A stretch of DNA of 64,000 bases from Termitomyces sp. T153 (taxonomy: Eukaryota; Basidiomycota; Agaricomycetes; Agaricales; Lyophyllaceae), in NCBI GenBank assembly GCA_018296165.2, contig JACKQL020000032.1, positions 310,001 to 374,000 on the forward strand. Direction: 5' to 3'. How positions within the stretch are numbered: the first letter of the stretch is position 1; every line of letters begins with the position of its first letter. Of this stretch, positions 1 through 12,666 are shown piece by piece. The translations under genes and the position numbers were made by a program. The notes under the pieces were generated by a model that saw nothing but the letters and a program-made list of their open reading frames with translations, had not been told where the DNA came from and made no database searches.

Positions 1-1760
1 GAGGCAATCTAGAATGCCCTTGACATGTTCTTCATAATCCTTGTCTGGTCTAGAGAATATTAAAATATTGTCAAGATAAACAACACACCAGATGTCAAGG
101 ATGTCTTGGAGCACATCCTGAATAGAAGGTTGCTGGGGTGTTGGTGAGTCCAAAAGGCATGACAGTGTATTTGAAAAGTCTGAGGTGAGTGCAAAAAGCA
201 GTTTTCCATTCATTGCCTTCTTTGATGCAGATGAGATACCAAGCATTCTTGAGATCAATGATAGTGAACTTGTTGCATCTCTGTACTCAGTCAAGGAGAT
301 CTGATGTCAGAGGAAGCAGATAACAATTTTTCTTTGTAATAGTGTTTAATCCATGGTAATTCACACAAAGTCAAAGGTTGCCTGTTTTGAAGTGGACAAA
401 GAGAATTGGAGAGGCTGCTGGAGAAGTGGATTGCCTGATGTATTCTTTTGCAAGTTGTTCTTCAATGTATTCAAAGAGAGCTGCACATTCATCTTGCAGT
501 AAGGAGTAGATAGGGCCAAAAGGTGGTGTTTTGCCATCTTCAATATCAATTGAGATGTCATATGGCCAGTGATCCAGTAGTTTTTAGACTTTGATAGGGT
601 CAGATACATCCAGATATGTATGGTATTGTTTGGGTATGAGTTTGCATATTTTGTTCTGGGTTTCTGAGATGAAGGTTCTAGCCTGAGGATGTGGTGGTGA
701 TTTTGATGGAGGTGGTTCAGGTGGCAGGAGGTTAGATGATATAATATCAGGAGGAAAAGAGGTTGAGAGGGCATTGATGCATAACTTGAGTTTGTCATCA
801 GTGGTGTACCAAATACACACTATGGTCTGATTTTTGGTGTATTTTCTGAAATGTTGAGGAGAACAGTATGAAATTTGAAGTGGTCTATTTTTGGGACCAT
901 ATATGGGATCAGGTTTGGGAGAAGGTGTTGACCAGATTGCAAGAAGCTCCTCATGACTAATGCCATTCTGAGTTGAAGGGTGGAGAATAGAAGCTGATGC
1001 AAGAGGAAAGGTGGAAGTATATTCAGAAATAGGGTGTACCTTGTCATGGGGCAGATCAAAAAGCCTACAGATGTCAGAAGAAGGCATCTTGGGAAGACCT
1101 GAGCCTAGACCAAGAGATCCAACAGAGTGTATAGCATGAGTGCCAGGTTTTAAAGGACCATAGCCCTATCCAAAGACAGTTACTGGAAAGCCATGGTTAG
1201 CACCACAGCAAGATAATGAAAGCTGACTATGGGTCCAGTTAACAGAAGGATTATGTTGTTTTAGCCAGTCAAGGCCAAGTAGAATAGGATATGGCATTGA
1301 TACAATGCCAAGGCAAATAATTTCTTGATGATTGCAGACTCAGAGTTGAGTAATAACATCGTGAGTGAGCATTCCTGAAGTCATTGGGCAATTGTCAATG
1401 GTGTAGATAGGGACTGGAGAAGGTTTGAAAGCATGAGAAAGAGAGTGTCGAGAGGAGAACATGTCAGAGATGTGGGAACTGGATGCACCGCTGTTGATAA
1501 ATGCATATGTTTTGATTAGTTTTCGACGAGGAAAAGGACAAACAGGATAACTGGGATAAAAAAATGATTGTTATTATGGGGTGCTAGACAAATGTGATTA
1601 GGTAGAAGGAATTGAGGAATAGATTTTGACTGAGCTGTCCATCCACCAGTAGTGTTGCTGATGAATTTTGACTCAATGCAGTGACGAAAAACCAGCTCAG
1701 TTCTATCCGTCGATGCCAAAGACCTAGGAACTAGTTGGTCTTTGACTGGGCTTTTCCCAA
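1..1760 (-). pseudogene. Decayed Ty3/gypsy pol (protease to reverse transcriptase)
   Basis: Minus-strand translation shows the pol part of a Ty3/gypsy retrotransposon running off the left edge. Near 1-120 the reverse-transcriptase catalytic block reads YLDNILIFS, preceded near 130-190 by MPFGLTNTPATF, both hallmarks of gypsy RTs. Near 1485-1500 the retropepsin active site reads INSGAS, with Asn in place of the catalytic Asp of DSG. The stretch 584-1087 is an open linker between protease and RT. Stops and frame changes separate the blocks, so no intact polyprotein is present. RNase H and integrase would lie to the left, outside the window. Family assignment is confident; the element's name is not known. 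Confidence 0.8.
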
Positions 1761-1769
1761 ATCTCGGTG

Positions 1770-2897
1770 CTTGGCTTTTTGCTTATGACATCAGCAACCT
1801 TGTGTACTTCCTTGCCACAGTAGAGACATAAATTGTTCTTGATGCAACGTTCTTTTTTCAATGGGTGTGAGGACCATGAGATTGGGAATAGAAATTGAAT
1901 TGTCTACCGAATGGCCAACATCGGGAATAGAACCTGAATTGCTGAGAGAAGTAGTTGGGCTAGAAGAAGGTGTAGCATGATGGTGATACAAAGAATTAGA
2001 ATGATTGTTGATAAGTTTGCTTGTCTTGAGGCGTTACTTGACTCCACGCTGGAGAAGATTTGTATCTATGGAATTACAAGCGTTTCCCAGGCTTTCAGCG
2101 TTAGGGCGAACAACTATTGACAAGGTGATCTTTCAAGACTTGAATCCCTTCATAAAGCGTGTGATCTTGTTTTGTTCTGTCATGTCGAAATGCCTAGCCA
2201 ACTGCATAAATGCCATAAGATAGTAATGAGTTGACCCGATTTGTTTGAGCGCCTCTAACTTAAGCTCAGCATTCTGAACAAGCGTAGGGTATGAAACTTG
2301 GAAAATGCCAGAAAAAACTATTCCAGTCATAGAGTAAGAATGAGTTAAGTTGGCGCGTTCGAGGTGGTTGAACAAGTCAATCGGCATTCCATCTTTAAGA
2401 TGACGACCGACATATAAAACTTTGGTGTGGCCAACAGGGAAGGAAATGGTGTGGAACTGGATAATTCGTTTGCCTTCGAAGAGGAAAGGAGTGACATCGC
2501 CATGCTTTCCACTGAAAATACGTGCGTAACTGAGCTTGACATGACTTCCATGGGCGACTGTATTCTGATCAGAAACATGATGACCAGGGCGGCGTGCAAC
2601 TTTGTTCATAACATCGATGAGGCTATTTTGCAGTATAGACTGAATGTGCGTAAGTTGCGCAAGAATTGCAGCAAATTCAGGGGTAAGGACGGAGGCATGT
2701 GCTGCTGTGCCCAGAACATGATCCTGCTCCATCAGAGGTATTGCTGTAGGGTCGAAATTACCGGCGAGGTGCGTAAAATCAATGTCTGGGGTAGTGTGAG
2801 GGACGTAGTTATCGGGGTTGAGAGGCGGTGGCTGAATAGTGGGGGAGTTGTAGTCTAGAGAGACAGAAGTTGTGGACTTATAGTTTAGGCAAATCAA
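1770..2897 (-). pseudogene. Retrotransposon gag with degenerate zinc knuckle
   Basis: A 254-residue open stretch (2133-2897) precedes the pol remnant in the same orientation and has the composition of a gypsy Gag: a Pro-rich N-terminus followed by a helical capsid-like part ending MTEQNKITRFMKGF. Downstream, near 1790-1835, the nucleocapsid knuckle reads CLYCGKEVHKVADV. This keeps C-x2-C-x4-H but has Val at the fourth ligand position. Gag is separated from the knuckle by frame breaks. Together with the Asn-substituted protease this marks a dead copy. The Gag call rests on position and composition more than on a motif; the knuckle supports it. Confidence 0.65.
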
Positions 2898-3405
2898 ACT
2901 TTGTCAGCGATTCGATTAATGCAAGATAAGATGGACGACGTATTGAAGTCTACTGAGCAAATTGATGAGGACTTGAACTCGAGAAGACAGAGAGTGGAGA
3001 GATCAAACAACTGTGTTGATTTGCCTAAAGGCCAGTAGTCGAATACAATGAGTTTATATAGGAAAACAAATAAAGGAAGTAAACAATAAGGAGTTCGTAA
3101 AATAAAGAGGGATTTAAGACTTGTATAGATCCGTGAAATAAAAAGGGGCAAGATAGGAGAAATGACAAGACAATGACGAATTAGTATTTAAGAAAAAAAG
3201 GGGTCCAGAAATCGAGGAACATAGGAGTCGACGAGAATAGCTGGGGTGGTCGATATTCGAATGAGATTATATAGGTTTCTGACAGAGGATGACAATGCCA
3301 AGACACATCAATCATGTTCTGACATTTGGGATAAGGTTTTGATCAATGACATGAGATGAGAACCTTAATTAGAAAACACTTATACAGTATACTGACAGTA
3401 GTTGT
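2898..3405 (-). repeat. Possible 5' LTR and leader of the left retroelement
   Basis: This non-coding stretch lies immediately upstream of gag on the element's strand. On the minus strand a TGTCAGTATAC start occurs near 3403, which would fit the TG end of an LTR, and a TATA-like segment (tttatata on plus) lies near 3050. No second copy is in the window, so the LTR limits cannot be confirmed. Treat it as an inference from position. Confidence 0.3.
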
Positions 3406-4654
3406 AAGTATCAATAGTTCATCCTTGAACTATAGCTTGTTTCATTCACATCTTGAGATTCAGTGAGGTTGGGTGCAGGGCATCTGCTTACACTTTTTTT
3501 TGAATCTAACAGGCCGAGGTTACAACTACTATCTGGGGAAAAAACAGACTTCTTTGGCATACAGACTGTCTCTGGTTGCTTCCTGAGGGTTCTCCCAAGC
3601 TTCACAGGAACATATTGCATGCCCTTGAGGGATCCATTGCACAGGGGAAATATCATAAATATGCCCTCGAAAGGGTGATCTTCTCGCAACTGCTATTGGC
3701 ACTTGACTTGCTACTTGACGACACTCTGGCCCACACTCACTTCTGGACAAAACCACACACCATTTCACAACCTCGTTCTCATTCTCATCCTTGTACCTTG
3801 GGTAATTCCTCACCAGTGTCTTGTTCTGTGCCTTGGAAACTTACACCCTCTGATTGCGTACTCTTTGGATCCTTGCCGTAAGCCATTCTCCTTGAACGCC
3901 ACCAGACCTCAGACCATCTGGCCTTGTCTCCTTACCTACTAGTTCAGACCTGTCTTCAGCATACTTGGAACTTTCACAACAGGCGAATTCAGCAACAATG
4001 CCCCTGATGTTTGGCACTATGTGCACGGCTGAAGGTCATGCAAGTTTCTGCCAGCCATGCCCCCATTATGAGCAGGAGCTTGATCAGACCTTGCCAGTTT
4101 GATATCTTCAAATACTGTTATTCCGGTCACAAGGGGATTCTGGCGGACAAAGAGGTGGAAGAGGAAATACACAACATCAATTCTAGTAAAGTCCGGGCCT
4201 GGGTGAAGGAGGAGGAGTTGAGGGCGGTATCTTTCACGGTGTTTATGTCGCACTTGAGTGGGGAAATTTTGGCTATGGACTGGGAGTGGGAGATGGCACA
4301 GGTCTTGACAAAGAAACAAGGGAAGAAAGAAAGGTTTATGAAATGGGTAAGTGGGATCCTCAAAATTATAGAGAAAGGTCGTCTCGACGGCTGAGTCGTG
4401 CTAAACTTTGGATATTGAGTTACACGCCAGATTCGATTACGCGGGCGAGGGCTGCAGAGACGGATTTACCGAAATTGAATGGCTGACATAATGACGTCAA
4501 GAAAAATCGGATTTCGAAAGTGGTCTCATGTTATTATAGACCTGGATTATATTCTCCAGGATAGCCATGGCTTTAATCCGAGGACATATATGCCATCTTC
4601 CGTATTTCTATTGTCTTGTCTCCTCGTCTTTTATAACTGTTCACTGACGAGGCG
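3406..4654. other. Gap without a confident gene
   Basis: About 1.2 kb with only short open frames on both strands. A minus-strand chain (3529-3813, 3841-4026 and 4017-4319) has some coding-like composition, including a Cys-containing stretch around CSCEAWENPQEA, and could be exons of a lineage-specific or decayed gene. A plus-strand frame at 4011-4394 (127 codons) overlaps it. I recognise no domain in either, and no splice model joins the pieces convincingly. Confidence 0.3.
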
Positions 4655-5902
4655 ATGATCTTCAAATGCTCTACAACCACCACTGGCAGGCTCATGCCTC
4701 CACCCAATGAACCGAACGATGCCACGTCCCAAGACGCGAACCCCAGATCCTTCCTGGTCACTTTATTCGCGAGAGCTATAGGGTCGTTGGGCTTTGGCCT
4801 TGTGCGTATTGATAGCTATTCTCCTGGACACGCCTCGAATTTGTGACCTTTTCATCACAGAGTATACTTGCCATAGGGCTTCGATGGTTTGTACCACTGG
4901 CCACACCAGTCACACCTGGTGTCGAAGACAAACCAAAAAAACGAGTTTATAACCGTTCTCGACGTCGATTGGTGCTTGCTGTCTCAACACGCCTTATTGT
5001 GCAACAAACTACTCCGTCAATCACGGTGATCAGACAAAATACCAGCAGCAATTCATACTGTGACAAGCATGTATATTTTGCAGATACACAGGATTCTCAA
5101 GGCATTTCCACCTCCACAGCCGATCCTTTGATGATTCATGACTCATCAGTGCAACAATTTACAGCTGAAGAAAACTCACCATCGTCTACTCCGATTCCGC
5201 TCAATACCCCTTTGACCATCTCAATCCCAGTGAAACGAGATGACGAGTCGGCTGTTGAGTCTGATTTTTCGTCTAGACGCTCGTCGCTGTCCTTCCATCT
5301 ACCTAAGCGAATTTTACCTTTCGGAAAGAAGTCCCGCCAGCATTTTGACTCGTTTACGACAGCTACACAATCATCATCCAGTGTGTTTGGTTCAATTTTG
5401 GTTTTTTTCTCGTATTGATGAGTCCATAGTACATGATGAAGGCAAATACAGTAAGCGATCCAGCATAGGTCTTGTCCCTCCTTGGTCAGCGCGACGGAAA
5501 TATCTAGACACGTTATCAGATCCAAAGGATGATATTTCCAGTCGTCGACCGCCTCCTTTGGAGTCTACCAACTTGATTTCCGCGTCTAGTGACCCTGTGC
5601 AGCCTTCCGTAGTTTCTTATCTCTCTTTGAAAGCTCATCGTCGACGCACATCTGCTCCAACCGCTCGCATGCGTACCCAGCCGTACGATGCACCATACTT
5701 TGCGTCGCCTCCTACAAGTGCTTCTCTAGACCTACGTAAATCTCCTCCGATGTTACAGGAGGCTTCGATCGATTCAACCATGCAACATTCGTCAGAAGAT
5801 AGTCGCGGCCGGTCACTGCAATCACCAAGGCAGTCACTTACCAAACCACGATCGGCAAGTGAGGGCTGGAATAATATACGAAGAGCAATGAAAATGTTCT
5901 AG
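4655..5902 (+). CDS. Hypothetical Ser-rich protein with N-terminal membrane segment
   Basis: Three exons are proposed: 4655-4801, 4861-5380 and 5430-5902. The introns are 59 nt (GTGCGT...CACAG) and 49 nt (GTGTGT...CATAG). All phases add up to 379 codons plus stop. A hydrophobic stretch spans the first splice junction (from FLVTLFARAIGSLGFGL onward), suggesting one membrane segment near residues 32-62. The rest is polar, rich in Ser, Pro, Thr and Arg, with basic patches (KKRVYNRSRRR, SLKAHRRRTSA) and many possible phosphorylation sites, so it is probably disordered. I recognise no family. A later or earlier start is possible. Confidence is in the gene's existence, not in any function. Confidence 0.55.
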
Positions 5903-5999
5903 ATCGTAAAGCTACGTCATATATTCTGTAAGTCTTGGGCTCATTCTAGTTGGCATGACTCCTGACATTCCATAAAGCCGAAGGGAAGGAAACAGAGCA

Positions 6000-6790
6000 A
6001 TGTATGTTTATACGCAATTAAACTTATGTATCTTTTCATATAATACGATTGAATCTACGCGCGTGATATTATTCCTGAGGTTTTGCATTACATCCCAGAC
6101 TCGTACACCAGTCGCTCTCGCAATGATGTTGTCTTTGTTTACACCCACTAAATACTTCGAGAGCAACTGGGAAGATCGATTGAAGCCCCGAGTTGATCCA
6201 GAAGACAAGATAAATCAAGTCATTCAATGCTGTGGAAGATAGTATTAGTTGTTATCATCAGCGAAGACGGCAGGAAGAACAATTTCAAACCCGCTAACAA
6301 AAAGTTGCCGAACGAACATCGCGAACTGCTGGTGAACGGGTACCCTCAATTCTTTGTTCGCAGTCCACGGAAATTTCCGAATGTCCGCAGCGTCGAAAAA
6401 TGTGAACTGAACGAACTGAACGAAGAATTGAGCACCCCTAATGCCGACTTTAAACAGGAACCGCCGCAAGAAGCCTATCATCCCATCCAAAGGTTCTGTC
6501 ACAGACTCAAATATTGCTGGAGCTTGTCCACCTCGCAGGTCAGTTCTCGGTGAGGCCTATGAGGCTCCATCTGTTGGATGTTCTGCAATCAATGTGGAAC
6601 ATGTAACAGGTGCCCTTGAAGAAATTGACGAGGAGGTAGATGAACTGACTCAAACGCTCGATGAGGTTACAAGTGGACCAACGCTGAAGATGTTGCATCG
6701 GACACGGATATAGTTTACAGACATAGTGACTAGCTCTGATCAGGAGGATTCAGATGACGATGCAGACGAAAAGCCTTATGGTCAAACGTG
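6000..6790 (+). other. Unresolved coding patch upstream of PNC1
   Basis: Several plus-strand frames here have coding character but no single splice model I trust. Stretches include LFTPTKYFESNWEDRLKP near 6130-6190, RRKKPIIPSKGSVTDS near 6455-6510, an acidic ALEEIDEEVDELTQTLDEV near 6615-6670, and QEDSDDDADEKPYG near 6740-6785. Together they suggest a small multi-exon basic/acidic protein of unknown function ending about 90 bp before the PNC1 start. It could instead be a relic. A cDNA would decide. Confidence 0.3.
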
Positions 6791-6880
6791 ACAAGGCGTG
6801 ACATGCCTAAATGTGAGCACATACATCTGTTGGTGTGAGCGGAGTTTGAAATTGCTGGTCGCCGAACCTTCTTACATCTC

Positions 6881-7531
6881 ATGGCGACATTCGTACCTGC
6901 TCTTTTGGTTATCGACATGCAATATGACTTTGTTTATGGGTCACTTGCTGTTCGCAACGGAAGCGAAATTATTCCTGCTATTAACGATCTCCTAGTCCAC
7001 CCATTTGTAGCAAAAATCGCTTCTCGAGACTTCCACCCACCTGATCATATCTCGTTCGCTGCTACCCATGATAAGCCACTCTTCTCCAAAACTATAATCT
7101 ACCCTCCTGGTGATAAGAAGCAGGAGCGAGGACTTGAGCAAGTTCTTTGGCCAAAACACTGCATAGCCAATACCCCAGGCTCAGAGTTTGTTGAGGGTTT
7201 CAACCAGAAGGCATTAACGGGACTGGTTAACAAAGGCACAAATCGGGAAATAGAGATGTATTCTGCGTTCCGTGACCCATGGCATCTCGCCAATACAACG
7301 CTTCCCAAGTTGCTGGAAGACCATGGAGTTACCGATGTATTCATTGTGGGCATAGCTGGCGATTACTGTGTCAAGAGCACGGCATTTGATGCGATCGACT
7401 TTGGGTATAAGACCTGGGTTGTTCGGGATGCAGTTAGGAGTGTGCATGACACTGGTTTTGAATGGGGGGAAATGGAGAAGAAAGGCATCAAGCTTGTGGA
7501 CTGTACTGAGGTGCAACACTTAGTCGCGTAA
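6881..7531 (+). CDS. PNC1: Nicotinamidase (pyrazinamidase/isochorismatase fold)
   Basis: An intronless 216-codon gene. The enzyme hydrolyses nicotinamide to nicotinic acid and ammonia in the NAD+ salvage pathway; by relieving nicotinamide inhibition it also supports sirtuins. Family residues are all visible: nucleophile Cys163 in GIAGDYCVKSTA, catalytic Asp12 in VIDMQYDF, and Lys118 in VNKGTNREIEMYSAF. The metal site is Asp50 and His52 (SRDFHPPDH) plus His93 (LWPKHC). The length equals that of yeast Pnc1, supporting the start at MATFVPALL. It lies convergent to the minus-strand helicase, about 150 bp away. The call is confident; pyrazinamidase activity is the same enzyme. Confidence 0.95.
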   Translation: MATFVPALLVIDMQYDFVYGSLAVRNGSEIIPAINDLLVHPFVAKIASRDFHPPDHISFAATHDKPLFSKTIIYPPGDKKQERGLEQVLWPKHCIANTPGSEFVEGFNQKALTGLVNKGTNREIEMYSAFRDPWHLANTTLPKLLEDHGVTDVFIVGIAGDYCVKSTAFDAIDFGYKTWVVRDAVRSVHDTGFEWGEMEKKGIKLVDCTEVQHLVA

Positions 7532-7680
7532 TCTTCGACCTTGAAAGCTTCACTACTAACCACTGCTGACCATCATCTAATATATATCTTACTTGTTCAA
7601 CAATCATTTTTTGAAATCTGAAGATACACATTATTTAACGTATCTATCTATGTACGCAGTTAAGATCTTCAACCCACTTC

Positions 7681-10600
7681 TCAATTTCCGCTCAACCCAT
7701 CGTGAGTGAGTAACGCAAGCATTGCATTTACAACAGGATTGTCGTCGCCCGACGGGAGAATGGTGCCCCTCTCGACGCAACGCTCAAGTTGTGCGTCTAG
7801 TAAGCGTCTTGCAAACCTGTAAGTGACGTCATTACCTTGGCAGTAGAGACCGGAACGTACTTAAGTTGATTGACAAGTATGCCTATGCGAGGCCATGCCT
7901 TCAGTTTGAAACGACTGTCCTTGGTTCCAATGGTCACTCCTCCTCCTATCTGGTTCACAGAAACGGGCCCTCCGAACAGCAAGAGAGCATACATCGGAAT
8001 CTATATTCAAAGTAAAACAAGGTAAAAAAACAATAGAGAGGCTCTGCCGTACCTCAGTTGCATCTCTCAGAAATACCTTGCTCGACATGTTCGACATGTA
8101 TTTATGGAAGTATACAAGGAATGGAGACGCCCATGTTGCTTCGCTAAAGAGTACGCTTGCAGGATGAAGAAAGACGCGTCCCTCTTGAAGATCATAGATC
8201 TTATACTCCTTGGCTGTATTTTCTCGCTGTATCGTTCCTGCAGAAACCTTTTCGAATTTTATTCGGTCTCTAGGAAGATGTACGCGGGCAACACGCGGCC
8301 ATAAACCACCGAGGATGACAGCTTTGAGAAGGTTTTGGTTGCCGCTATTCTTATTGAGGCCGGAATCAGACAGCTTAGAGCCAAAAGGAATGAAACCAAT
8401 TTCGGAGAGGGAGAGAAGGAAATCGCTACGGAGGGTTGTGATTTCACGAACACTAGTTGGAGAGATGAAATGCTACAAGCGGAGAAAACCATCAATCCGC
8501 GAACATCAGGCAATTAGTATTTCCGCACCTTTTCACAAAATGCGCGTAATTCTGCTTGTCCATTTCCTCCAGACCGCAGTCTGACACACTGATCATAAGC
8601 CGTGACATCAGTCAAAAGATCACTTCCAGCATTGAAGAAACGCTCTCTCGCTCTAAAAATGCCTTTTCAAATATTCAGCGATTCGGATTCGAGCCAAGCT
8701 TACTGTGTGGCTTCGTCACGCCTCTCGGTAGGACTAAGGAACAGCGGTTTACATGACAAAGCGGCTGCAACTGTGAGAATTGGATCCAGACACTGAAAGA
8801 CGGTGGCCAAAATCAACATCTAAACGGACGCAGCGTCGGTATTTGGACGAAGTAGCTGGACAAAGATCTGTATACCTTTGCAAGTCTAAGATCCACTGGA
8901 AGTGTAGACTTGGTTGTACAGTGAGTGGCAGGATGCATGACATGAGCAAGTAACTTACCATATGCCGTCCAAGAGGGGTCAATCGTCCCGCATCATCAAC
9001 TGCTCCAAGTTCTTCTAGTGTAGACCATGCCCGCTCCATGGCTACAAGCTCGGGAGGATCAATAGCGCGATTCAAGAAGAGCTGTCTGCATCAGCATTCA
9101 GAAATGATATGAAGAAGAGGGCCTCGAACCTTCACATCTTCCTCTTCTCGCATCACTTTGACCGTCAAAGAGATGCTTTCGAGAGGAACACGAAGGATCT
9201 CTGGAAGAGGGAACTTGGCCATGTTCAGTTCTTGCTTCCGAGTGTACAACTTATAACAGACGCCGGGTTGTGTTCGGCCAGCTCTGCCTCTTCGTTGCCT
9301 CGCTGCAGCACGAGTCACGAATATTTCTACCAGTCGAGAGAGGCTAGACTCAGGATCGAATCGATTTTCCTTCACTTTACCAGTGTCGATCACATAAATG
9401 ACATCGTCGATAGTTATGGAAGTCTGAGAGTCAATCAATACTTTCTGGCTATTTTTTTCATTGAAGTGACAGACCTCAGCGACATTGGTGGCAGCTATAA
9501 TCTTCCACTTGGAAGTCTTCACAAAGACACGACGCTGCTCATGGCTGGACAAATTAGCATGAAGCGGGTGTATTTCTGTCTCCTTGCCAGCAAGGAGAGG
9601 ACGCATCACTATGATACACTGCCGAATTTCTTGAACACCAGGCAAAAATATAAGGATCCCTCCGCGTTTGGTGGCAGTAGAAACAATGTGGTCTACCACA
9701 GTTGCTATGAGCTTCAAATACAGTCAGTAAAGAGAAAAAATGAGAACGCTAACAAAAGAACCTGATAATCTAATTGACTTGAGCGAGTAATATTGTAAAG
9801 GGCACTTATGCCAGGGTCATCCAGACCCAAAGCCTTGTACTCGTCGTGGAAGGTTTGCATTGCTGCGTCGGTTCGACTCTTTGCAGATTTCGGGATAAAC
9901 GGTACAGAGGGGTGATATTTGATCAGTGGAATCACATCTTCCAGATACCTGGTTCACCAAATTATTGTTGGGTTATCTGTAAGGACATACTTGACTTACC
10001 TATCTGTGATTGGATGCGTGAAACCAGGGATTGTGAGAAGTGGAGCTCCGTCGAAGTACTTGACAAACGTTTCGTGGTTGATTGTGGCAGACATGAGGAC
10101 AACGTTGAGGTTGGCATGTCTTATGAGGAGTTCTTTTAGTTCGAGAAGGAGAAAGTCCCCATCAACAGATCGTTCGTGGACCTATACAGAATGAGAGAAA
10201 CGGAACTGAAGCGTGGAAGATAACACCGACCTCGTCAACAACAACATGTGATATCCCATCCAAGTTATCTCCAGTCCCTAATCGTCTTAAAACTACACCG
10301 GTTGTACAGAACAGAATCTTCGTCTTCTCACTTTGCTTGCTCTCTCCTCGAATCGCATAACCAACGGAGCCGTCTTCAAGACGTTCGGCGGACACCCGGG
10401 CAGCTACTGAGATAGCTGATAGTCTACGTGGTTGTGTTACGAGAATAGATACTTGAGAGCCTTTACCAGATTCAATCATAGAGTCGAGAATGAATTGGGG
10501 TACTTCACGACAAATCAATACACATTTGTCCAGCAATATTCGAGTATTCTTACATTGAGTTGTCTTTCCAGATCCTGAGGAAATTTAATATTGGTATCGA

Positions 10601-12666
10601 TTAACATTGAAAAAAGAGAACGAACCTGTTTCACCGACTACGACTACAACTCTGTTTTGCTGGAGTTGCTTGAGGAAAGCCTCTTTGACAGAGAAAGCTG
10701 GCAGTTTGCATCTAACGGTCAACATTTCCGAGTACTAGAATGATGTCATGTGAACAATCGCCCAGAAAGTTTGACAGAGCTACAGTAGCCACCTTTTCTT
10801 GCCTGCAAATAGCCTCAAACTCTTGTTTGATTTGTTGGTCAGTGCGTAGATCACGTCGCAACGATGCTCCTCGTCGGACAGCTCGAGGGGTCATAGAAGG
10901 AACTTCGGGGGTGGACATAGCAAGGTTATGCACGGATAGCGCTTGGGGAATGAAGTGGACGAGAACCACCGAGATGTCAGGAGGCCCATTGTCTTGGATT
11001 TTGGCCCACTCAGCCTCAAGCACCCTCATGACTGCCATACAAAATCCTTCTCCAAATTCCACAAAGTAGTCAGATCTCATCTCCAGTAGAAGGCAAGATA
11101 ATAGATGGAGTCTCACATAGGCGGAGGTTGAGGTAGAGGTGATGTACATCGGAGAAAAGTTCGGTCGCGGATAGCCTTTGTCAGAAGAAGTAAGAATATG
11201 GATCTGTATGGGAGCACTAAAGAGAGGTATGACGAGTTCTCTGGTGTCTGAGAAAAATCCGCCCATAGCTTCAACTTCATCGACATTGATCTCGAATGGA
11301 GAAGTATTGTCAACTTCGCTATCAGAAGTTTGGGTCCACTGTTTGCCAATTAACCTTCTGCCCAGAGCAACTAAGAGAAGATCCCAATTCAAAGACAATG
11401 TTGGGATAGCGGTACAGGCCTTGACGGCGTGCGCAGGCCAACCTGCTTCTTTGACTGCCTTGTCTTCTATCCAACGTCCCTTTAGGTCGTCAGTTCCAGA
11501 ATGGGCTGAAGTGATGAATGCATTTGAGGAGTTGATTGTAGGAAGAAAGCGTTGGGGGAGATCGCATTCAGGCAAAGAGAGGACAAGATATTCTATACAT
11601 GCCTCGAGCGGGTTCGCTGAATCCAGAAGGACAGACGTGAGCCGAGACGGCTGCGACAAAAATGAAACAGCTTTTCGGATCTGCGCTGGCTTGAATCCAA
11701 TATGACCGAGTTGTTCTGCAATTTTGGAAGTGTCTGCTTTGTCAAGAGCAGGCACAGAAACATCATTGGCCTCTGGATACATGGATATGCCCTGGTCGTG
11801 TCAGTTAGATAATATATAAACTTGATGACCTCAAAGCATCACTCACCTGTTTTATGGCTTCCTCAACCCGTTCTCTAAGGCCCGCTGCCATCTTGACCTC
11901 AGGTGCTTGTGAAAATTCGCCGAAAGCCTGACTTTGATTGGGCTTACTAGAAGAACTTGTTTCTCTAGCAACATCATTGTTACGTTTTGCAGCTGGGGCC
12001 TTTTCTTGTTCCTGTTGAGCGGCGAAAGGATCCTCGATATATTTCCACTTCATATATGGAGGTGAGTTTTTACGCTCTTCAGCCAGCTCATTCCAGTACT
12101 GTCTTGGGCCCGGAGGCAAGACAAGATGCATTCGCGTGCCATTGCAAAACTGTGTACAGGTTCAGAAAATCCGTTTCATTAATGGAGCACCGAGATGTAC
12201 TTGAACGGACACGGTATAAGGCGTAAGTCGCTCCCCAATGGCGTGCTTCAAGAGCCGTTGACCTGAAATAGGGCTGATCAGGTTTGAATCGTATCGATTC
12301 CTTTTCGTTGGTTTTCTTATTGATCTTGCTTAGGTAAACGACAAAAGACCATCCATTCGGACTTTGATGCTGGTGAAAGAAAGTTGAGATGACGTGATAT
12401 ATCCCAGTATAACAAGTATACCGTCTCGACGGATGGCTTTTCCCAGCCTAACTTTTGGCATCTAAAAAATTCATTGAGAATCTCCACTAAATACCCGATC
12501 TGGAGCGTAAAGGTTATCACCTCTCGTGGAGTAAACTCAGAGGATATTTATATCCTGGAGGGAACAAAGGTTTATCTTCTGGTATTACCGGTGCAGGGAG
12601 GGTTTTATTGCTTTTGGATGAGTTTCCAGCATTGCCAGACTTGACGATGCCTTTGCGAGGGGGCAT
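7681..12666 (-). CDS. DEAH-box RNA helicase, DHX57/YLR419W-like
   Basis: A long multi-exon helicase. From the start (MPPRKGIVK) the first eight exons fit in phase: 12666-12521, 12461-12422, 12369-12211, 12149-11847, 11791-10793, 10734-10626, 10574-10554 and 10502-10231; the next begins at 10181. Order of parts: a conserved N-terminal segment (PLFPPGYKYPLSLLHER, VLPPGPRQYWNEL), a UBA-like helix bundle (IAEQLGHIGFKPAQIRKAV), an RWD-like region, then the helicase core. Core motifs are [10 protein letters not shown] (I), TQPRRLSAISVA (Ia), DEVHERS (II) and QRRGRAGR (VI). The winged-helix/HA2 and OB parts end near 7681 (LLDAQLERCVERG). UBA plus RWD before a DEAH core is the DHX57 arrangement; no CCCH finger was seen. 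Its exact substrate is unknown. Middle exon limits between 7800 and 10180 are approximate. Confidence 0.88.

Noticed and set aside
9109..9765. 218-codon plus-strand frame
   Set aside because: Antisense to helicase motifs V and VI (QRRGRAGR) of the DHX57-like gene.
11178..11705. 175-codon plus-strand frame
   Set aside because: Antisense to a conserved coding exon of the DHX57-like gene; no domain seen.
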